The position numbers and the translations under genes were made by a program. Below are positions 45,401 through 53,510 of a DNA stretch of 64,000 nt, one piece after another; position 1 is the stretch's first letter, and each line of letters opens with the position of its first letter. The notes beneath the pieces were generated by a model. The model saw only the letters and a list, made by a program, of their open reading frames with translations, made no database searches and was not told the origin of the DNA. Source of the stretch: CAYQJL01 sp964573295 (GTDB lineage Bacteria; Eisenbacteria; RBG-16-71-46; CAIMUX01; WJJG01); assembly GCA_964573295.1 (NCBI GenBank), contig CAZNJE010000020.1, positions 10,344 through 74,343 of the forward strand, written 5' to 3'.

Positions 45401-46492
45401 CTTGTCCAGGGCGCCCCGGCGTAGGGCGGGGCCTTCGGAAACGTGGGCCACCTGCCCGACATCGATCGGCACGTTGTCGCGCACCGCCACGACAGCCCGC
45501 TCGAGATCCTCGATCGATTCGACGAACCCCAGGCCCCGCACCACGTACTCGGCCTGATTGACCTCGATCGTGCGCGCCCCCACGTCCTTGTTCGAGCGCT
45601 GCACGGCCGCGATCACCTGCGGCAGGGTCACGCCGGCTGCACGCATCGCATCCGGATCCACATCGATCTGGTACTCGCGGACGAAGCCGCCCACCGAGGC
45701 CACCTCGCTGACGCCCTCGGCGGCCATGAGCGCGTAGCGCACCTGCCAGTCCTGGATCGAGCGCAGCTCATCGAGCCCCCAGCCGCCGGTAGGCCGGCCG
45801 TCTTGATCTTGCCCTTCGAGGGTGTACCAGAAGACCTGCCCCAGGGCGGTGGCGTCGGGGCCCAGCGTGGGTTGCACCCCCGGCGGCAAGAGCCCGGCGG
45901 GCAGACTGCTCAGCTTCTCGAGGATGCGCGAGCGCGACCAGTAGAACTCGATGCCATCCTCGAAGATGACGTAGACGCTCGAGAAGCCCATCATCGAGTA
46001 GCTGCGGATCGTCTTGACCCCCGGGATACCGAGCAGGGAAACGGTGAGCGGGTAGCTGACCTGATCCTCTACATCCTGCGGCGACCGTCCCATCCACTCG
46101 GTGAAGACAATCTGCTGATTCTCACCGATGTCGGGGATCGCATCGACCGGCACCGGGTCACGCGGCAAGCCGCTCAGATCCCAGTCGAAGGGCGCCACCA
46201 TCAACCCCCACCCGACCGCGATGACCAGCCCCAGGCCTACGATGAGCTTGTTCTCCAGGCAGAAACCGATCAGGCGATCGAGCGGACCGGCGCCGGCGCC
46301 GGCCAGGCGGTCCGGGTCGGGACGGTCCGGGGTGTGGTCCCTGTGCTGGGCCGTGCCGTGTTGGTCCGTGCCGTGCTGGGCCGCGCCATGCTGGTCGCTT
46401 CGGCTCCCGTCGTGAGTCCCGTTGTGAGTCCCGTTGTGAGTCCCGTTGTGAGTCCCGTCGCGGCTCCCGTTGTTCGTCCCGTTACTGGTCAT
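42431..46492 (-). CDS. cusA: CusA/CzcA-type heavy-metal RND efflux pump
   Basis: A 1353-residue inner-membrane proton antiporter that exports Cu/Ag or similar ions through CusB and CusC. Signatures: 'DAIPDIGENQQIVFTEWMG', 'IAIGTLVDMAIILVENIVRR' and 'GFLALFGIATDDGVVIATYL'. A methionine-rich site ('MLQSGMRAPMGIKVKG') suits monovalent copper or silver. It is about 300 residues longer than E. coli CusA: a His/Asn/Gly repeat N-terminus (~1-60), an extra hydrophobic block mid-protein and an inserted loop (~880-960). Its ATG overlaps the cusB stop (ATGA). Confidence 0.93.
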   Translation of the reverse strand: MTSNGTNNGSRDGTHNGTHNGTHNGTHDGSRSDQHGAAQHGTDQHGTAQHRDHTPDRPDPDRLAGAGAGPLDRLIGFCLENKLIVGLGLVIAVGWGLMVAPFDWDLSGLPRDPVPVDAIPDIGENQQIVFTEWMGRSPQDVEDQVSYPLTVSLLGIPGVKTIRSYSMMGFSSVYVIFEDGIEFYWSRSRILEKLSSLPAGLLPPGVQPTLGPDATALGQVFWYTLEGQDQDGRPTGGWGLDELRSIQDWQVRYALMAAEGVSEVASVGGFVREYQIDVDPDAMRAAGVTLPQVIAAVQRSNKDVGARTIEVNQAEYVVRGLGFVESIEDLERAVVAVRDNVPIDVGQVAHVSEGPALRRGALDKQGAEVVGGVAVVRYGEKPLSTIQNVKAKIAEIAPGLPRKALADGTVSQVRIVPFYDRSGLIYETLGTLRSALSQQILVTILVILLMLVRLRSSLLVSGLLPAAVLICFIAMKQFGVDANIVALSGIAIAIGTLVDMAIILVENIVRRLDEAPAGARPIRVTYDAAREVGGAVLTAVATTVISFLPVFTMTGAEGKLFQPLAFTKTFALFASVLVALTVLPAATHLLFGLRQPGRVFRVVFYSALALVAAAVIVLVSWWAGAIMLVLAAYGYWGPVAPPRISRWSTRVAVAVTVLGVAVLLAQHWTPLGPERNLAVNLLFVGLLVASWMLFFAAFYRAYPRLLTWSLRHKAAAMSLPALIVLFGGLTWLGFERTLGWLPTKVKTWGPVSTFAHAFPGLGKEFMPPLDEGAYLLMPTTMPHASIGEVLDVLQKQDLAITQIPEVSSAVGKLGRVESALDPAPVSMIETLINYHPEYLQDGTGHRLRFRYDAAETDTVRGIGGVPLPAPDGEPYVARGRFSRDDEGTLIADPDGTPFRLWRPALDPAFNPERDAWAGIEAPDDIWNEIVAAAKVPGTTSAPKLQPISTRLVMLQSGMRAPMGIKVKGPDLETIEQVGIEIEQFLKEVPQVNSASVFADRIVGKPYLEIDIDRERIARYGLHVEQVQDVIEVAIGGRQVTMTVEGRERYGVRVRYQRELRDRIETLGQILVPAPGGVQIPLDQLATIRYVRGPQVIKSEDTFLVGYVLFDRRPGVAEVEAVEAARDYLEHLRKTGAFEIPAGVSYAFAGSYENQVHAEKKLMVILPLALLLILIILYLQFRRLSSALLVFSGVAVAWGGGFLMLWLYGQSWFLDVHVLGASMRELFQIDPVNLSVAVWVGFLALFGIATDDGVVIATYLRQSYARHRPRTVDEVRAATVEAARRRSRPCLMTTATTLLALLPVLTSTGRGSDVMVPMAIPTFGGMTVAVVTMFVVPVLSSAIRERAAHKQTAA
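46412..46459. repeat. 12-bp tandem repeat at the cusA 5' end
   Basis: Four in-frame units of gtgagtcccgtt encode Asn-Gly-Thr-His repeats in the His-rich N-terminal tail of CusA. Confidence 0.9.
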
Positions 46493-48861
46493 GGGGCGCC
46501 CCCCCCCTGCCCGTGGCCGTCTCGGTTGGCGTTTGTGCCCCCCGCTCCCTCCGCTCCCTCCGCTCCCTCCGGCGCGGGCCAGAGCGTCTCCTCCTCGGTA
46601 CCGCACTTGTACATGGCGCTGCCGAAGTAGGGATTCTCCGTGCCGCCGCGGTTCTGCAACCAGTCAGCCCCCTTCCAGTCGAAGGCCATCGGGCAGTGGT
46701 AGCGCAGGATCGGCGTGTCCCCGCTGCTGCCGTAGCTACGCACGAGGCCACTCACCAAGCCCGACAGCGGTTCGAACATACGGCGGGCCGGCTCGATCTG
46801 CTCGGTCTCGACCAGGCGCCGTCCCACCTCTTCCAGACTGCGCCGGTCGGCGCGCCATTGCGTGGCCGCCCGGTCCGCCAAGCCCTCTCGATCGACCGCT
46901 GCCGCCGCCTCGAGCAGGCGTTCGGCACCTTCAACGGCGTCGCCGTGGTCATCCAGGCTGAGGGCGGTCTGCACGGCGAAGTAGGCGTCGTAGAGCGGCG
47001 TCAGACTCTCACGGAAAGAGGCGGGCACATCCAGCGGCTCGCGAGTGGCGGCGCGCTCCATCTCGGTCAGCTCGCCGTCAGCCGGCGCTCCGCCTGATCT
47101 GCCCGGCCGCCCCGGCCCACCGCCACCTGCCGCGTCTTCGCCTTCTTCGGGGGGGGTCATCATGCTCGGGCCGGCCACGATTTGAATCGCGCTGTCGATC
47201 TTGAAGTTGCCTCGGGTGACGACCTCCTCACCCTCCGCGAGTCCCTCGCGAACCAGGTAGTGGTCACCCGCGCGCGGCCCGAGCACGATCTCGCGGCCCT
47301 CGAAGCGGCCCTCCTCGTTCGGGTCGGCTACATACACGATCGCTCGCTCTCCGGTCACCAGGGCGGCGCTGGCGGGAATGACGAGGGGTGCTTCCAGGTC
47401 ACCGCCTTCCACGTAGCCCAAGTCTTCGGCCCGAACCAAGGGCATGCCACAGACGTCGCACGTCCCGGGCTCGTCCTTGATGATCTCCGGATGCATCGGT
47501 GAAATCCACTTCCCGGCCAGATCGAGCTGGCGCACCAGGCCATCCTCACTCAGCTCGGCGTGCACCTTCGCACGCACGAACATGTCCGGCTTTAGCTTCC
47601 CGCTCTGATTATCGACATGGACACGAACGCCGACGGTGCGTGTGCGCGGATCCACCACGGGGCCGATGAAGACGATCATCCCCGTGAAGCTCTCTCCCGG
47701 ATAAGCCTCGGTCGTGAGATCCACCTGCTGTCCGTAGCGGATCCAACTCAAGTCACGCTCGTAGGCGTCCAGCATCACCCACAGGTGGCTGAGGTCGGCG
47801 ATGGTGTAGAGCGGCGTGCCGGTGTCCACATATCGACCCGTCACGGCTTGCATCTCGACCACGGTCCCGGCCATGGGAGCATTGACGGTCACCGTCTGGC
47901 GCGGGCTCTCCCGGCGTTCGAGTTCTTCAATCCGCGAATCGGACAGCCCGAGTAGTCGCAGCTTCTCCCGCGCCGCCTCCAGGTTCGCGCGCATCGCCGA
48001 CCTCGCCGGCGCGCTTCTCGAGGCCCATTCGGAAGCGCCTTCGGAAACGCCTTCGGAGACGCCTTCGGAGACGCCTTCGGAGACGCCTTCTGCCGACCGG
48101 CGAGCCTGAATGAGCTCTTCCTGGGCCGTGATGAGATCGGGACTGTAGAGCTCCAGGAGGTGTTCACCCTCGCGCACTGGAATGCCCGTATAATCGACGT
48201 AGAGACGTTCGATCCGCCCTGGCATCCACGCGCTGATCCGCGAGAGGCGTGTCTCGTCGAACGCCACCTTGCCAACCATGCGCACCTCGCGCGTGACGAA
48301 CCGGCGCACCACCGAAGCGGTCTCGACCTCGGCCAGCTTGCGAGCATAGGGTCCCAGGGTCAGTTCACGGGCGCCGCGCTCGTGTTCCCCACCGCTTTCG
48401 GCTGGAATCAAATCCATCCCGCACAACGGGCAGTCCCCCGGGTCCGGCTGCTGGATCTGCGGGTGCATCGAGCAGGTCCAGGTCACATCGTCGGCCTGGG
48501 TCGGATCGGCAGCTTCAGCGGCTGCGCCTGTGGCCGTGCCTGCGCCTGTGGCCGTGTCTGCGCCTGTGGCCGTGTCTGCGCCTGTGGCTGGACCTCTGGC
48601 TGCGTCGTCATCGCCGGTTGTGGCGTGCTCGCCGGCAACAGCCGGCCCTCTGCCGCCCTCCGGTCTACCTCCCAGCGAACCGCTCGGTGACCCGCTTCCC
48701 TGCCGGCCAATCAGGATGCCCAGTACGAATATGAGCAGGGCGGCAGCTACGGCGCCCCACATCGTCATCCGGCGCCGGTGCCCACCCCCGCTGGATACGC
48801 GCCTGTCGGGCGGGGGGCCCTGGGGCGCGCCGCCCTTGCTCTTCGTCGTCGAGGTCGCCAT
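46489..48861 (-). CDS. cusB: CusB-type periplasmic adaptor with two metal-binding modules and DUF3347
   Basis: A 790-residue membrane-fusion protein, nearly twice normal length. One N-terminal helix ('GAVAAALLIFVLGILIG') is followed by a heavy-metal-binding module ('TCSMHPQIQQPDPGDCPLCG'), barrel-sandwich and beta-barrel domains ('APMAGTVVEMQAVTGRYVD'), a second metal module ('SPMHPEIIKDEPGTCDVCG') and a C-terminal DUF3347 domain ('LYDAYFAVQTALSLDD', 'GGTENPYFGSAMYKCG'). It links CusA to the outer-membrane channel and hands over metal. Repeats lengthen two linkers. It overlaps cusA by 4 bp. The ATG at 48861 is chosen before the transmembrane helix. Confidence 0.92.
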   Translation of the reverse strand: MATSTTKSKGGAPQGPPPDRRVSSGGGHRRRMTMWGAVAAALLIFVLGILIGRQGSGSPSGSLGGRPEGGRGPAVAGEHATTGDDDAARGPATGADTATGADTATGAGTATGAAAEAADPTQADDVTWTCSMHPQIQQPDPGDCPLCGMDLIPAESGGEHERGARELTLGPYARKLAEVETASVVRRFVTREVRMVGKVAFDETRLSRISAWMPGRIERLYVDYTGIPVREGEHLLELYSPDLITAQEELIQARRSAEGVSEGVSEGVSEGVSEGASEWASRSAPARSAMRANLEAAREKLRLLGLSDSRIEELERRESPRQTVTVNAPMAGTVVEMQAVTGRYVDTGTPLYTIADLSHLWVMLDAYERDLSWIRYGQQVDLTTEAYPGESFTGMIVFIGPVVDPRTRTVGVRVHVDNQSGKLKPDMFVRAKVHAELSEDGLVRQLDLAGKWISPMHPEIIKDEPGTCDVCGMPLVRAEDLGYVEGGDLEAPLVIPASAALVTGERAIVYVADPNEEGRFEGREIVLGPRAGDHYLVREGLAEGEEVVTRGNFKIDSAIQIVAGPSMMTPPEEGEDAAGGGGPGRPGRSGGAPADGELTEMERAATREPLDVPASFRESLTPLYDAYFAVQTALSLDDHGDAVEGAERLLEAAAAVDREGLADRAATQWRADRRSLEEVGRRLVETEQIEPARRMFEPLSGLVSGLVRSYGSSGDTPILRYHCPMAFDWKGADWLQNRGGTENPYFGSAMYKCGTEEETLWPAPEGAEGAEGAGGTNANRDGHGQGGGAP
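48028..48087. repeat. 12-bp tandem repeat inside cusB
   Basis: Five in-frame units of ttcggagacgcc encode Glu-Gly-Val-Ser repeats in the helical hairpin region of the adaptor. Confidence 0.9.
48523..48594. repeat. 18-bp tandem repeat inside cusB linker
   Basis: Four in-frame units of tgcgcctgtggccgtgtc encode Ala-Thr-Gly-Ala-Asp-Thr repeats before the first metal-binding module. Confidence 0.9.
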
Positions 48862-48979
48862 CGGTCTCTTGCTCCCTGGTTGACTCAATCCCCATGGTGG
48901 GGTGTGCATCATGCCGGGGTGGGCGCCTCCCACCCCCGAACGCAACCAATGATGATGGTCCTTGTCGCCGTGAGGATGA

Positions 48980-49006
48980 CCATGCTCGCGTTTCTCGCGA
49001 GCATGG
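48980..49006 (-). terminator. Perfect hairpin between the YHS gene and cusB
   Basis: ccatgctcgcg and cgcgagcatgg pair over 11 bp around a 5-nt loop. No T-tract, so it may act as a partial terminator or mRNA processing/stability site setting cusBA levels against the upstream genes. Confidence 0.45.
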
Positions 49007-49020
49007 CCGTGACCATCGTC

Positions 49021-49662
49021 CTAGTGACTATGGTGCTCGTGGTCGTGCCCGCCTTCCTCGTGAGCGTGGCCGTGGCCATCGTGCTCGTGAGCGCGGCCGT
49101 CGCTATCGTCCTCGTGAGCATGGTTGTGGCCGTCGCTCCCGGCAGCGGTCGGCGCGGGCTCGAGCGTGACGCCGTCTTTGGAGAGTTCATGGATGTACGG
49201 GTCGGGGTCGCGTTCAAATTCTTCGCGGCACGTGTCGCTGCAGAAGTAGACGCGGCTGTCGCCGTAGTCGGCGTGAATCTCCCGTTCGACGTCCTTTCCG
49301 CTGACTGGACACAGGGGTTGCGACAGTGGCGCTTCGGCAAAGGTAATCCCGGTGTCTTCCATCTTCGCGATCAGAGCAGCGGGGTCCTCGAGAAACGGTT
49401 CGATGCAAGCCGCACAGCAGAAGTAGATACGCTTGCCGTCAACGTCGGTGAAGACCTCGCGGTCGATCACCCCGCCCATCATCGGGCAGTGGGTTTGAAG
49501 GCGCACGGACTCAGCCTCATCTGCGCCACCGTGACCGGCCGGGGGGGAAGACCCGCCGGCGGCCGCTGGCGCCGCGCTGCCAGCCCAAGCGGCCAGCAGT
49601 AGGGATGCTCCACCAAAGACCCACAGGGGCCACGTTCTGCGGATACGAGCGACTGCTTTCAT
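49021..49662 (-). CDS. Exported YHS-type metal-binding protein with His-rich tail
   Basis: A 213-residue protein with an N-terminal signal or anchor ('WPLWVFGGASLLLAAWAGSA'), two YHS-like modules ('CPMMGGVIDREVFTDVDGKR' with 'IYFCCAACIEPF', and 'CPVSGKDVEREIHADYGDSR' with 'VYFCSDTCREEF') and a His/Asp/Glu/Gly-rich tail with repeated HxH and HEH. It probably buffers or delivers periplasmic copper or another soft metal to the CusCBA pump encoded around it. AAAGGAGC precedes the ATG at 49662. It lies 17 bp after the outer-membrane channel gene. Confidence 0.85.
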   Translation of the reverse strand: MKAVARIRRTWPLWVFGGASLLLAAWAGSAAPAAAGGSSPPAGHGGADEAESVRLQTHCPMMGGVIDREVFTDVDGKRIYFCCAACIEPFLEDPAALIAKMEDTGITFAEAPLSQPLCPVSGKDVEREIHADYGDSRVYFCSDTCREEFERDPDPYIHELSKDGVTLEPAPTAAGSDGHNHAHEDDSDGRAHEHDGHGHAHEEGGHDHEHHSH

Positions 49663-49679
49663 GACAATGCTCCTTTCGT

Positions 49680-51290
49680 TCACTCCTCGCTGACAGGCTG
49701 CGAGGCATGAGCGTCGTGCAATGGCCGGCCCAGAAGCCTCTCGAGATGTGCCAGCGATTGGCCTCGATCGGCTCGGGCGCGGGCCAGTTCCAGTTCTAGT
49801 GCCAGTTGCGCCTGCTGCGCGTCGATCACCTCCACATAGCTCACCCGCCCTCCGGAGTAGTCGCGTACGGTCACGTCAGTGGCCTGCTCGGCCAGAGGTA
49901 GCAGCGAGGATTCGAAGAGCTCGATCGAGCGCTGCTGGGTGCGCAAGCGATTGCGCGCCTCCTCGATCTCGGCGGATAGGCGGTTGGTTTCATCCTGCCA
50001 CTGGAGCTGCCGTGCCCGACGCTGGGCGCGAGCCTTCTCGCGCGCTGCCCGGTGCTGCCCCCACCAGAGCGGCAGCTCCATCGAAACCGATAGCAACCAG
50101 GGATCCTTGCCGCTGTCCGGCATGGTCGGGTCGAGCGCATCCCCGGTCGCCAGGTACTGCACGCCCACGGTCAAATCCGGGTAGGTGCGCTTCTCGGCCA
50201 GCCGCACGAGCGCCTCCGACTCGCGCTCGAGCGCCGCGATCTGCTCGAGGGCCGGATTGGCCTCGGGTGTCACCGAGCTGAGGGCTTTCAGAAGCGCGGG
50301 GTAATCGACGGGAGGCAGCGGAAAGGCCGAACGGACAGAGGCATCTGCGTCGCCACGGTTGCCCTCAGCGCCCCGATTGTCTCCGCCAGCACCGTCGCCC
50401 CCAAGGCCTCCGTCTTCGTCGCCCCCAAGGCCTCCGTCTTCGTCGCCCCCGCCCGGCGGTATGCCCGTGGCGACGACGACTCCGCCCAGCAACGCGTTCA
50501 TCCGGGCCCGGTGGGAATCCCACTCATCCCAGCGTTGATCGACCGCGTCCTCGAGCTCCTGCGAGCGCATCTGCAGCCGCAGCAGCGCGGCCTGCGATCC
50601 GCGTCCGGTGGTGTAGCGGGTTCGGGCCACCTCCACCAGCTGATCGAGAAGGGCGACCTGACGGTTGATCACATCGATGGCCGTCGCGGTGAAATGGAGG
50701 TCGTAGTAGGTGCGTTTCACGTCGTGAAAGAGCCTCTGGCGCGAGGCGTCTTCCTGAGCGACCGTCTTCTCAGCCCGCGCCTCGGACGCCGATCGCGCCG
50801 CGCCCAGTGAACCGAACCACGGAATCCGCTGCGCGAGACTGGCGCGGTATTCCTGCGGCCCAACGCGGGTCTCGAGTGTCTCGATGAAGTGCGCGTAGCT
50901 CACCTGCGGCTCGGGCCAGGCACCCGAGACGGCCGGCTCCTGTTGGGCGGCAAGACTGAGCTGCTTGGCCGCCGCGATCCCGGGATTGTGAAGCTCGGCC
51001 GCATGCAGGTAGGACGGCAGCGGAGACGAGGAGTCCCGCTCCCCGGAACGCTCGATCGCTTCTTGTTGCGCGGCGACGATTCCACCCGCGACGATTCCAC
51101 CTGCAGGGACTCCCCCTGCCGGGATTCCGCCTGCAGGGACTTCGCCTGCGGGGACTCCACCGGCAGGGACTCCACCGGCCGCCCCGATCACGAACAGCCC
51201 AACCAGCCATCCGCCGGTGCGCGCGAGGGCCCTCCCGCGCGCTGCCCACGCGCGATCCAGACCATCAGGCTGTGGGGGACGAGCGTTCAT
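49680..51290 (-). CDS. cusC: TolC/CusC-type outer-membrane efflux channel
   Basis: A 536-residue protein with two outer-membrane-efflux repeats. A signal region is extended by Gly-Val-Pro-Ala-Gly repeats; long amphipathic helices follow ('YRASLAQRIPWFGSLGAARS', 'VARTRYTTGRGSQAALLRLQ', 'LSVSMELPLWWGQHRAAREK', 'YSGGRVSYVEVIDAQQAQLA'). It would form the trimeric exit duct for CusBA. A Gly/Asp/Glu repeat loop (~300-340, DNA 50394-50447) is unusual. Its ATG overlaps the stop of the receiver gene (ATGA). Confidence 0.88.
   Translation of the reverse strand: MNARPPQPDGLDRAWAARGRALARTGGWLVGLFVIGAAGGVPAGGVPAGEVPAGGIPAGGVPAGGIVAGGIVAAQQEAIERSGERDSSSPLPSYLHAAELHNPGIAAAKQLSLAAQQEPAVSGAWPEPQVSYAHFIETLETRVGPQEYRASLAQRIPWFGSLGAARSASEARAEKTVAQEDASRQRLFHDVKRTYYDLHFTATAIDVINRQVALLDQLVEVARTRYTTGRGSQAALLRLQMRSQELEDAVDQRWDEWDSHRARMNALLGGVVVATGIPPGGGDEDGGLGGDEDGGLGGDGAGGDNRGAEGNRGDADASVRSAFPLPPVDYPALLKALSSVTPEANPALEQIAALERESEALVRLAEKRTYPDLTVGVQYLATGDALDPTMPDSGKDPWLLSVSMELPLWWGQHRAAREKARAQRRARQLQWQDETNRLSAEIEEARNRLRTQQRSIELFESSLLPLAEQATDVTVRDYSGGRVSYVEVIDAQQAQLALELELARARADRGQSLAHLERLLGRPLHDAHASQPVSEE
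51075..51179. repeat. 15-bp tandem repeat in the cusC signal region
   Basis: Seven in-frame units of agggactccaccggc type encode Gly-Gly-Val-Pro-Ala repeats directly behind the hydrophobic signal. Confidence 0.9.
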
Positions 51291-51694
51291 AGGTCTCTTT
51301 TCCTCCGACCGGTGACCGCCTCTTCTTCTCGAAGACTGCGGACACCGGCCTCGATCCAGGCCTGCAACCCTGGCAGGTCCACCGGTTTGCACAGCACCCG
51401 GGTCACACCGAGTGCCGCCAGGTCTACCGCGAGCAGTTCCTCGGCATGGCCGGTAATCATGGCGATGGTGCAGCCGGCCCCCAGCCGCGGCCGAACGGCA
51501 CGGATCAGATCGATGCCGCTTAGACGCGGCATTCGGTAGTCGATCAGCAGGAGTTCGGGGGAAGGCCCGTCGCCCAGCGCGACCTCCGCGACCACCGGAT
51601 CGTCGTAGCAGGTGACCTGGTGGCCCCGCGCACTGAGCACAATCTCGAGGCTCCGCAGAAACGGAACATCGTTGTCGACGATGACGATTCTCAC
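51287..51694 (-). CDS. Single-domain response regulator heading the metal-efflux operon
   Basis: A 135-residue CheY-like receiver without output domain. The acidic pocket ('IVIVDNDVPF'), phospho-acceptor Asp ('LLLIDYRMPRLSG') and conserved Lys ('VLCKPVDLPG') are present. It overlaps cusC by 4 bp and has AGGAGG before its ATG, so it is co-translated with the pump genes. Such stand-alone receivers relay or compete for phosphate; the nearby kinase/NtrC pair upstream is the obvious partner. Placement at the head of a CusCBA operon is unusual. Confidence 0.87.
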   Translation of the reverse strand: MRIVIVDNDVPFLRSLEIVLSARGHQVTCYDDPVVAEVALGDGPSPELLLIDYRMPRLSGIDLIRAVRPRLGAGCTIAMITGHAEELLAVDLAALGVTRVLCKPVDLPGLQAWIEAGVRSLREEEAVTGRRKRDL

Positions 51695-51983
51695 GGCCGA
51701 TCCTCCTGCATACTTCTGGGTCTTGGCCCGCGAGCTCGGCGTGCCGGCTCTGGCCCGTGAACTCAGTGCCTGCGGGCTCCTGGACGGCGGGCTCCCGGCC
51801 CGCGAGTTCCTGGCCTCCGAGGATGCAGAAGACGTTCCACCACTTGCATGAAGTTGATAATTATCTGGGGTACAACTGTTTACACAGGAAAACTCGAATC
51901 GACCTAAAGCAAAGGCTCATCAGAATCTGGGGAGCGAGACGCCAGTCTCGAGCGACCAGCCGTCAGAATCTGGCGAGTCGGTC
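51695..51983 (-). promoter_or_regulatory. AT-rich promoter region of the efflux operon with palindrome GATAATTATC
   Basis: A 289-bp gap whose middle (51845-51930) is much more AT-rich than its surroundings. It includes the perfect palindrome GATAATTATC (51856-51865), which on the minus strand also offers GATAAT as a -10 candidate; no clear -35 or sigma-54 (-24/-12) site was found. The 51720-51830 part is built of direct repeats around 'ggcccgcgagttcctggc'. Confidence 0.4.
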
Positions 51984-53510
51984 TCAATCCCGCAGGCCGT
52001 AGTCCAAAAGCTTCTTGCGCAGCGTGGTGGGAGAGATCTCGAGAATGCGGGCGGTGTGGGTCACGTTGCCGCCGGTGGCGGCGAAGACCCGCGCGAGGTG
52101 GCGACGCTCAGCCTCGGCCAGAGAAAAAAGCGGTGCGCTGTCGGCGCCGGTCCCTCTCTCGTCGAGCAATCCGGGCGGGGCAGGGTTCTCACGCGCGGAG
52201 CCGGGCAGGGAGGCCGCCTCCGGCTCTGGAGCCGCCTCCGGCTCTGGAGCCGCCTCCGGCTCTGGAGCCGCCTCCGACTCTGGAGCCGCCTCCGGCCTTG
52301 GAACCGTCTCCGTGCCGCCGGGCCGAATTGCCCCACTCGCATTCAGGAGCGGCCGCAGGTCCTCGGCCGTCAGCACCCCGCCAGGCGAGACGGTGACGGC
52401 CTTCGCGAGGACGTTCTCGAGCTCGCGGACGTTGCCCGGCCAGGGGTGATCGAGCAACGCTTGCCGCGCGTCGCTGCTCAGTCCGATCACCCGCCGGTTC
52501 AGGCGGCGAGCCAGACGCCCCAGGAAATGCTCGGCGAGCAGAAGGACGTCCTCGCCGCGCTCGCGCAGCGGCGGCACATGCAGCTGCGCGACCGCAATCC
52601 GGAAGAAGAGATCCTGGCGGAAACGACCGTCGCGCACCCGGGCCTCCAGGTCCTGGTGGGTGGCCGCCAGGACGCGCGCGCGCATCGACAAGCTTTCGAT
52701 CCCGCCCACACGCTCGAACTCGCGCTCCTGCAGCACCCGCAGCAGCTTGCCCTGCAACTCCAGGGGCAGATCGCCGATCTCGTCGAGGAAGAGCGTGCCG
52801 TCGCCGGCGACCTCGAGCTTGCCGCGCTTGCGCCCAACCGCACCGGTGAAGGCCCCCTTCTCGTGCCCGAACAGCTCGCTCTCGGGCAGGGTGGTCACGA
52901 TCGCCGAGCAGTTGATGGCCACGAAGGGTCGTCCCGGCGTCGAAGCCTCGTGAAGCGCGCGGGCCACCAGCTCCTTTCCGGTGCCGCTCTCGCCCGTGAC
53001 GAGCACGGTGTCGCGATGTCTGGCCAGACGGCCGATCTGCTTGATGACCTCCAGCACCGCGCGGCTGCGACCGATGATCTCGCCCGCGGGCAGCTCCTCG
53101 GCCGAAGGCGCCAGCGTCTGACCGCCCCGTCGCGCGGCCTCCTCGAGCCGGCGAAACCGCTGGCTCTTCTCGAGGGCCAAGAGGATCTCTCCGGTCTCAA
53201 ACGGCTTGCGCAGGTAATCGAACGCACCCTCGCGCATCGCTTCGATGGCGGCCTTCATATCCTGTGTGCCGGTAATGAGGACGACCGGAACCTGCGGCAG
53301 ATCCTTCCTCAGCGCAGACAACACGTCCAGGCCGCTCATGTCGGGCAGCTTGAGGTCGAGCAGGATGAGGTCGGGGCGGACCTGCCGGCACAGCGCGAGC
53401 CCATCTTGGCCCGTGTAACCCGGGTGCACCTCGTGCCCTTGCGCCTCGATCTGAAGCTGGACCGACCGGCAGAGGGCGCGGTCGTCGTCGATCATCACAA
53501 TCCGGCTCAT
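51984..53510 (-). CDS. NtrC-family sigma-54-dependent response regulator
   Basis: A 508-residue regulator. The receiver (~1-120) has 'DLILLDLKLPDMSGLD' with the acceptor Asp. The AAA+ domain (~145-385) has Walker A 'VTGESGTGKELVARALH', the sigma-54 contact loop 'GAFTGA' and Walker B 'GTLFLDEIGDLP'. The Fis-type HTH is at the C-terminus ('THTARILEISPTTLRKKLLD'). A Glu/Ala/Pro repeat linker (~400-435) sits before the HTH. It overlaps the kinase gene by 4 bp (ATGA), so the two form one system, probably of the ZraSR/metal-stress kind given the neighbouring efflux genes. Confidence 0.93.
   Translation of the reverse strand: MSRIVMIDDDRALCRSVQLQIEAQGHEVHPGYTGQDGLALCRQVRPDLILLDLKLPDMSGLDVLSALRKDLPQVPVVLITGTQDMKAAIEAMREGAFDYLRKPFETGEILLALEKSQRFRRLEEAARRGGQTLAPSAEELPAGEIIGRSRAVLEVIKQIGRLARHRDTVLVTGESGTGKELVARALHEASTPGRPFVAINCSAIVTTLPESELFGHEKGAFTGAVGRKRGKLEVAGDGTLFLDEIGDLPLELQGKLLRVLQEREFERVGGIESLSMRARVLAATHQDLEARVRDGRFRQDLFFRIAVAQLHVPPLRERGEDVLLLAEHFLGRLARRLNRRVIGLSSDARQALLDHPWPGNVRELENVLAKAVTVSPGGVLTAEDLRPLLNASGAIRPGGTETVPRPEAAPESEAAPEPEAAPEPEAAPEPEAASLPGSARENPAPPGLLDERGTGADSAPLFSLAEAERRHLARVFAATGGNVTHTARILEISPTTLRKKLLDYGLRD
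52213..52302. repeat. 18-bp tandem repeat in the sigma-54 regulator gene
   Basis: Five in-frame units of gccgcctccggctctgga encode Pro-Glu-Ala-Ala repeats in the linker between the AAA+ and HTH domains. Confidence 0.92.

Noticed and set aside
51695..51983. Sigma-54 promoter driven by the adjacent NtrC-type activator
   Set aside because: I found no TGGC-N8-TTGC-like -24/-12 element on the minus strand of this gap; the activator's target may lie elsewhere.
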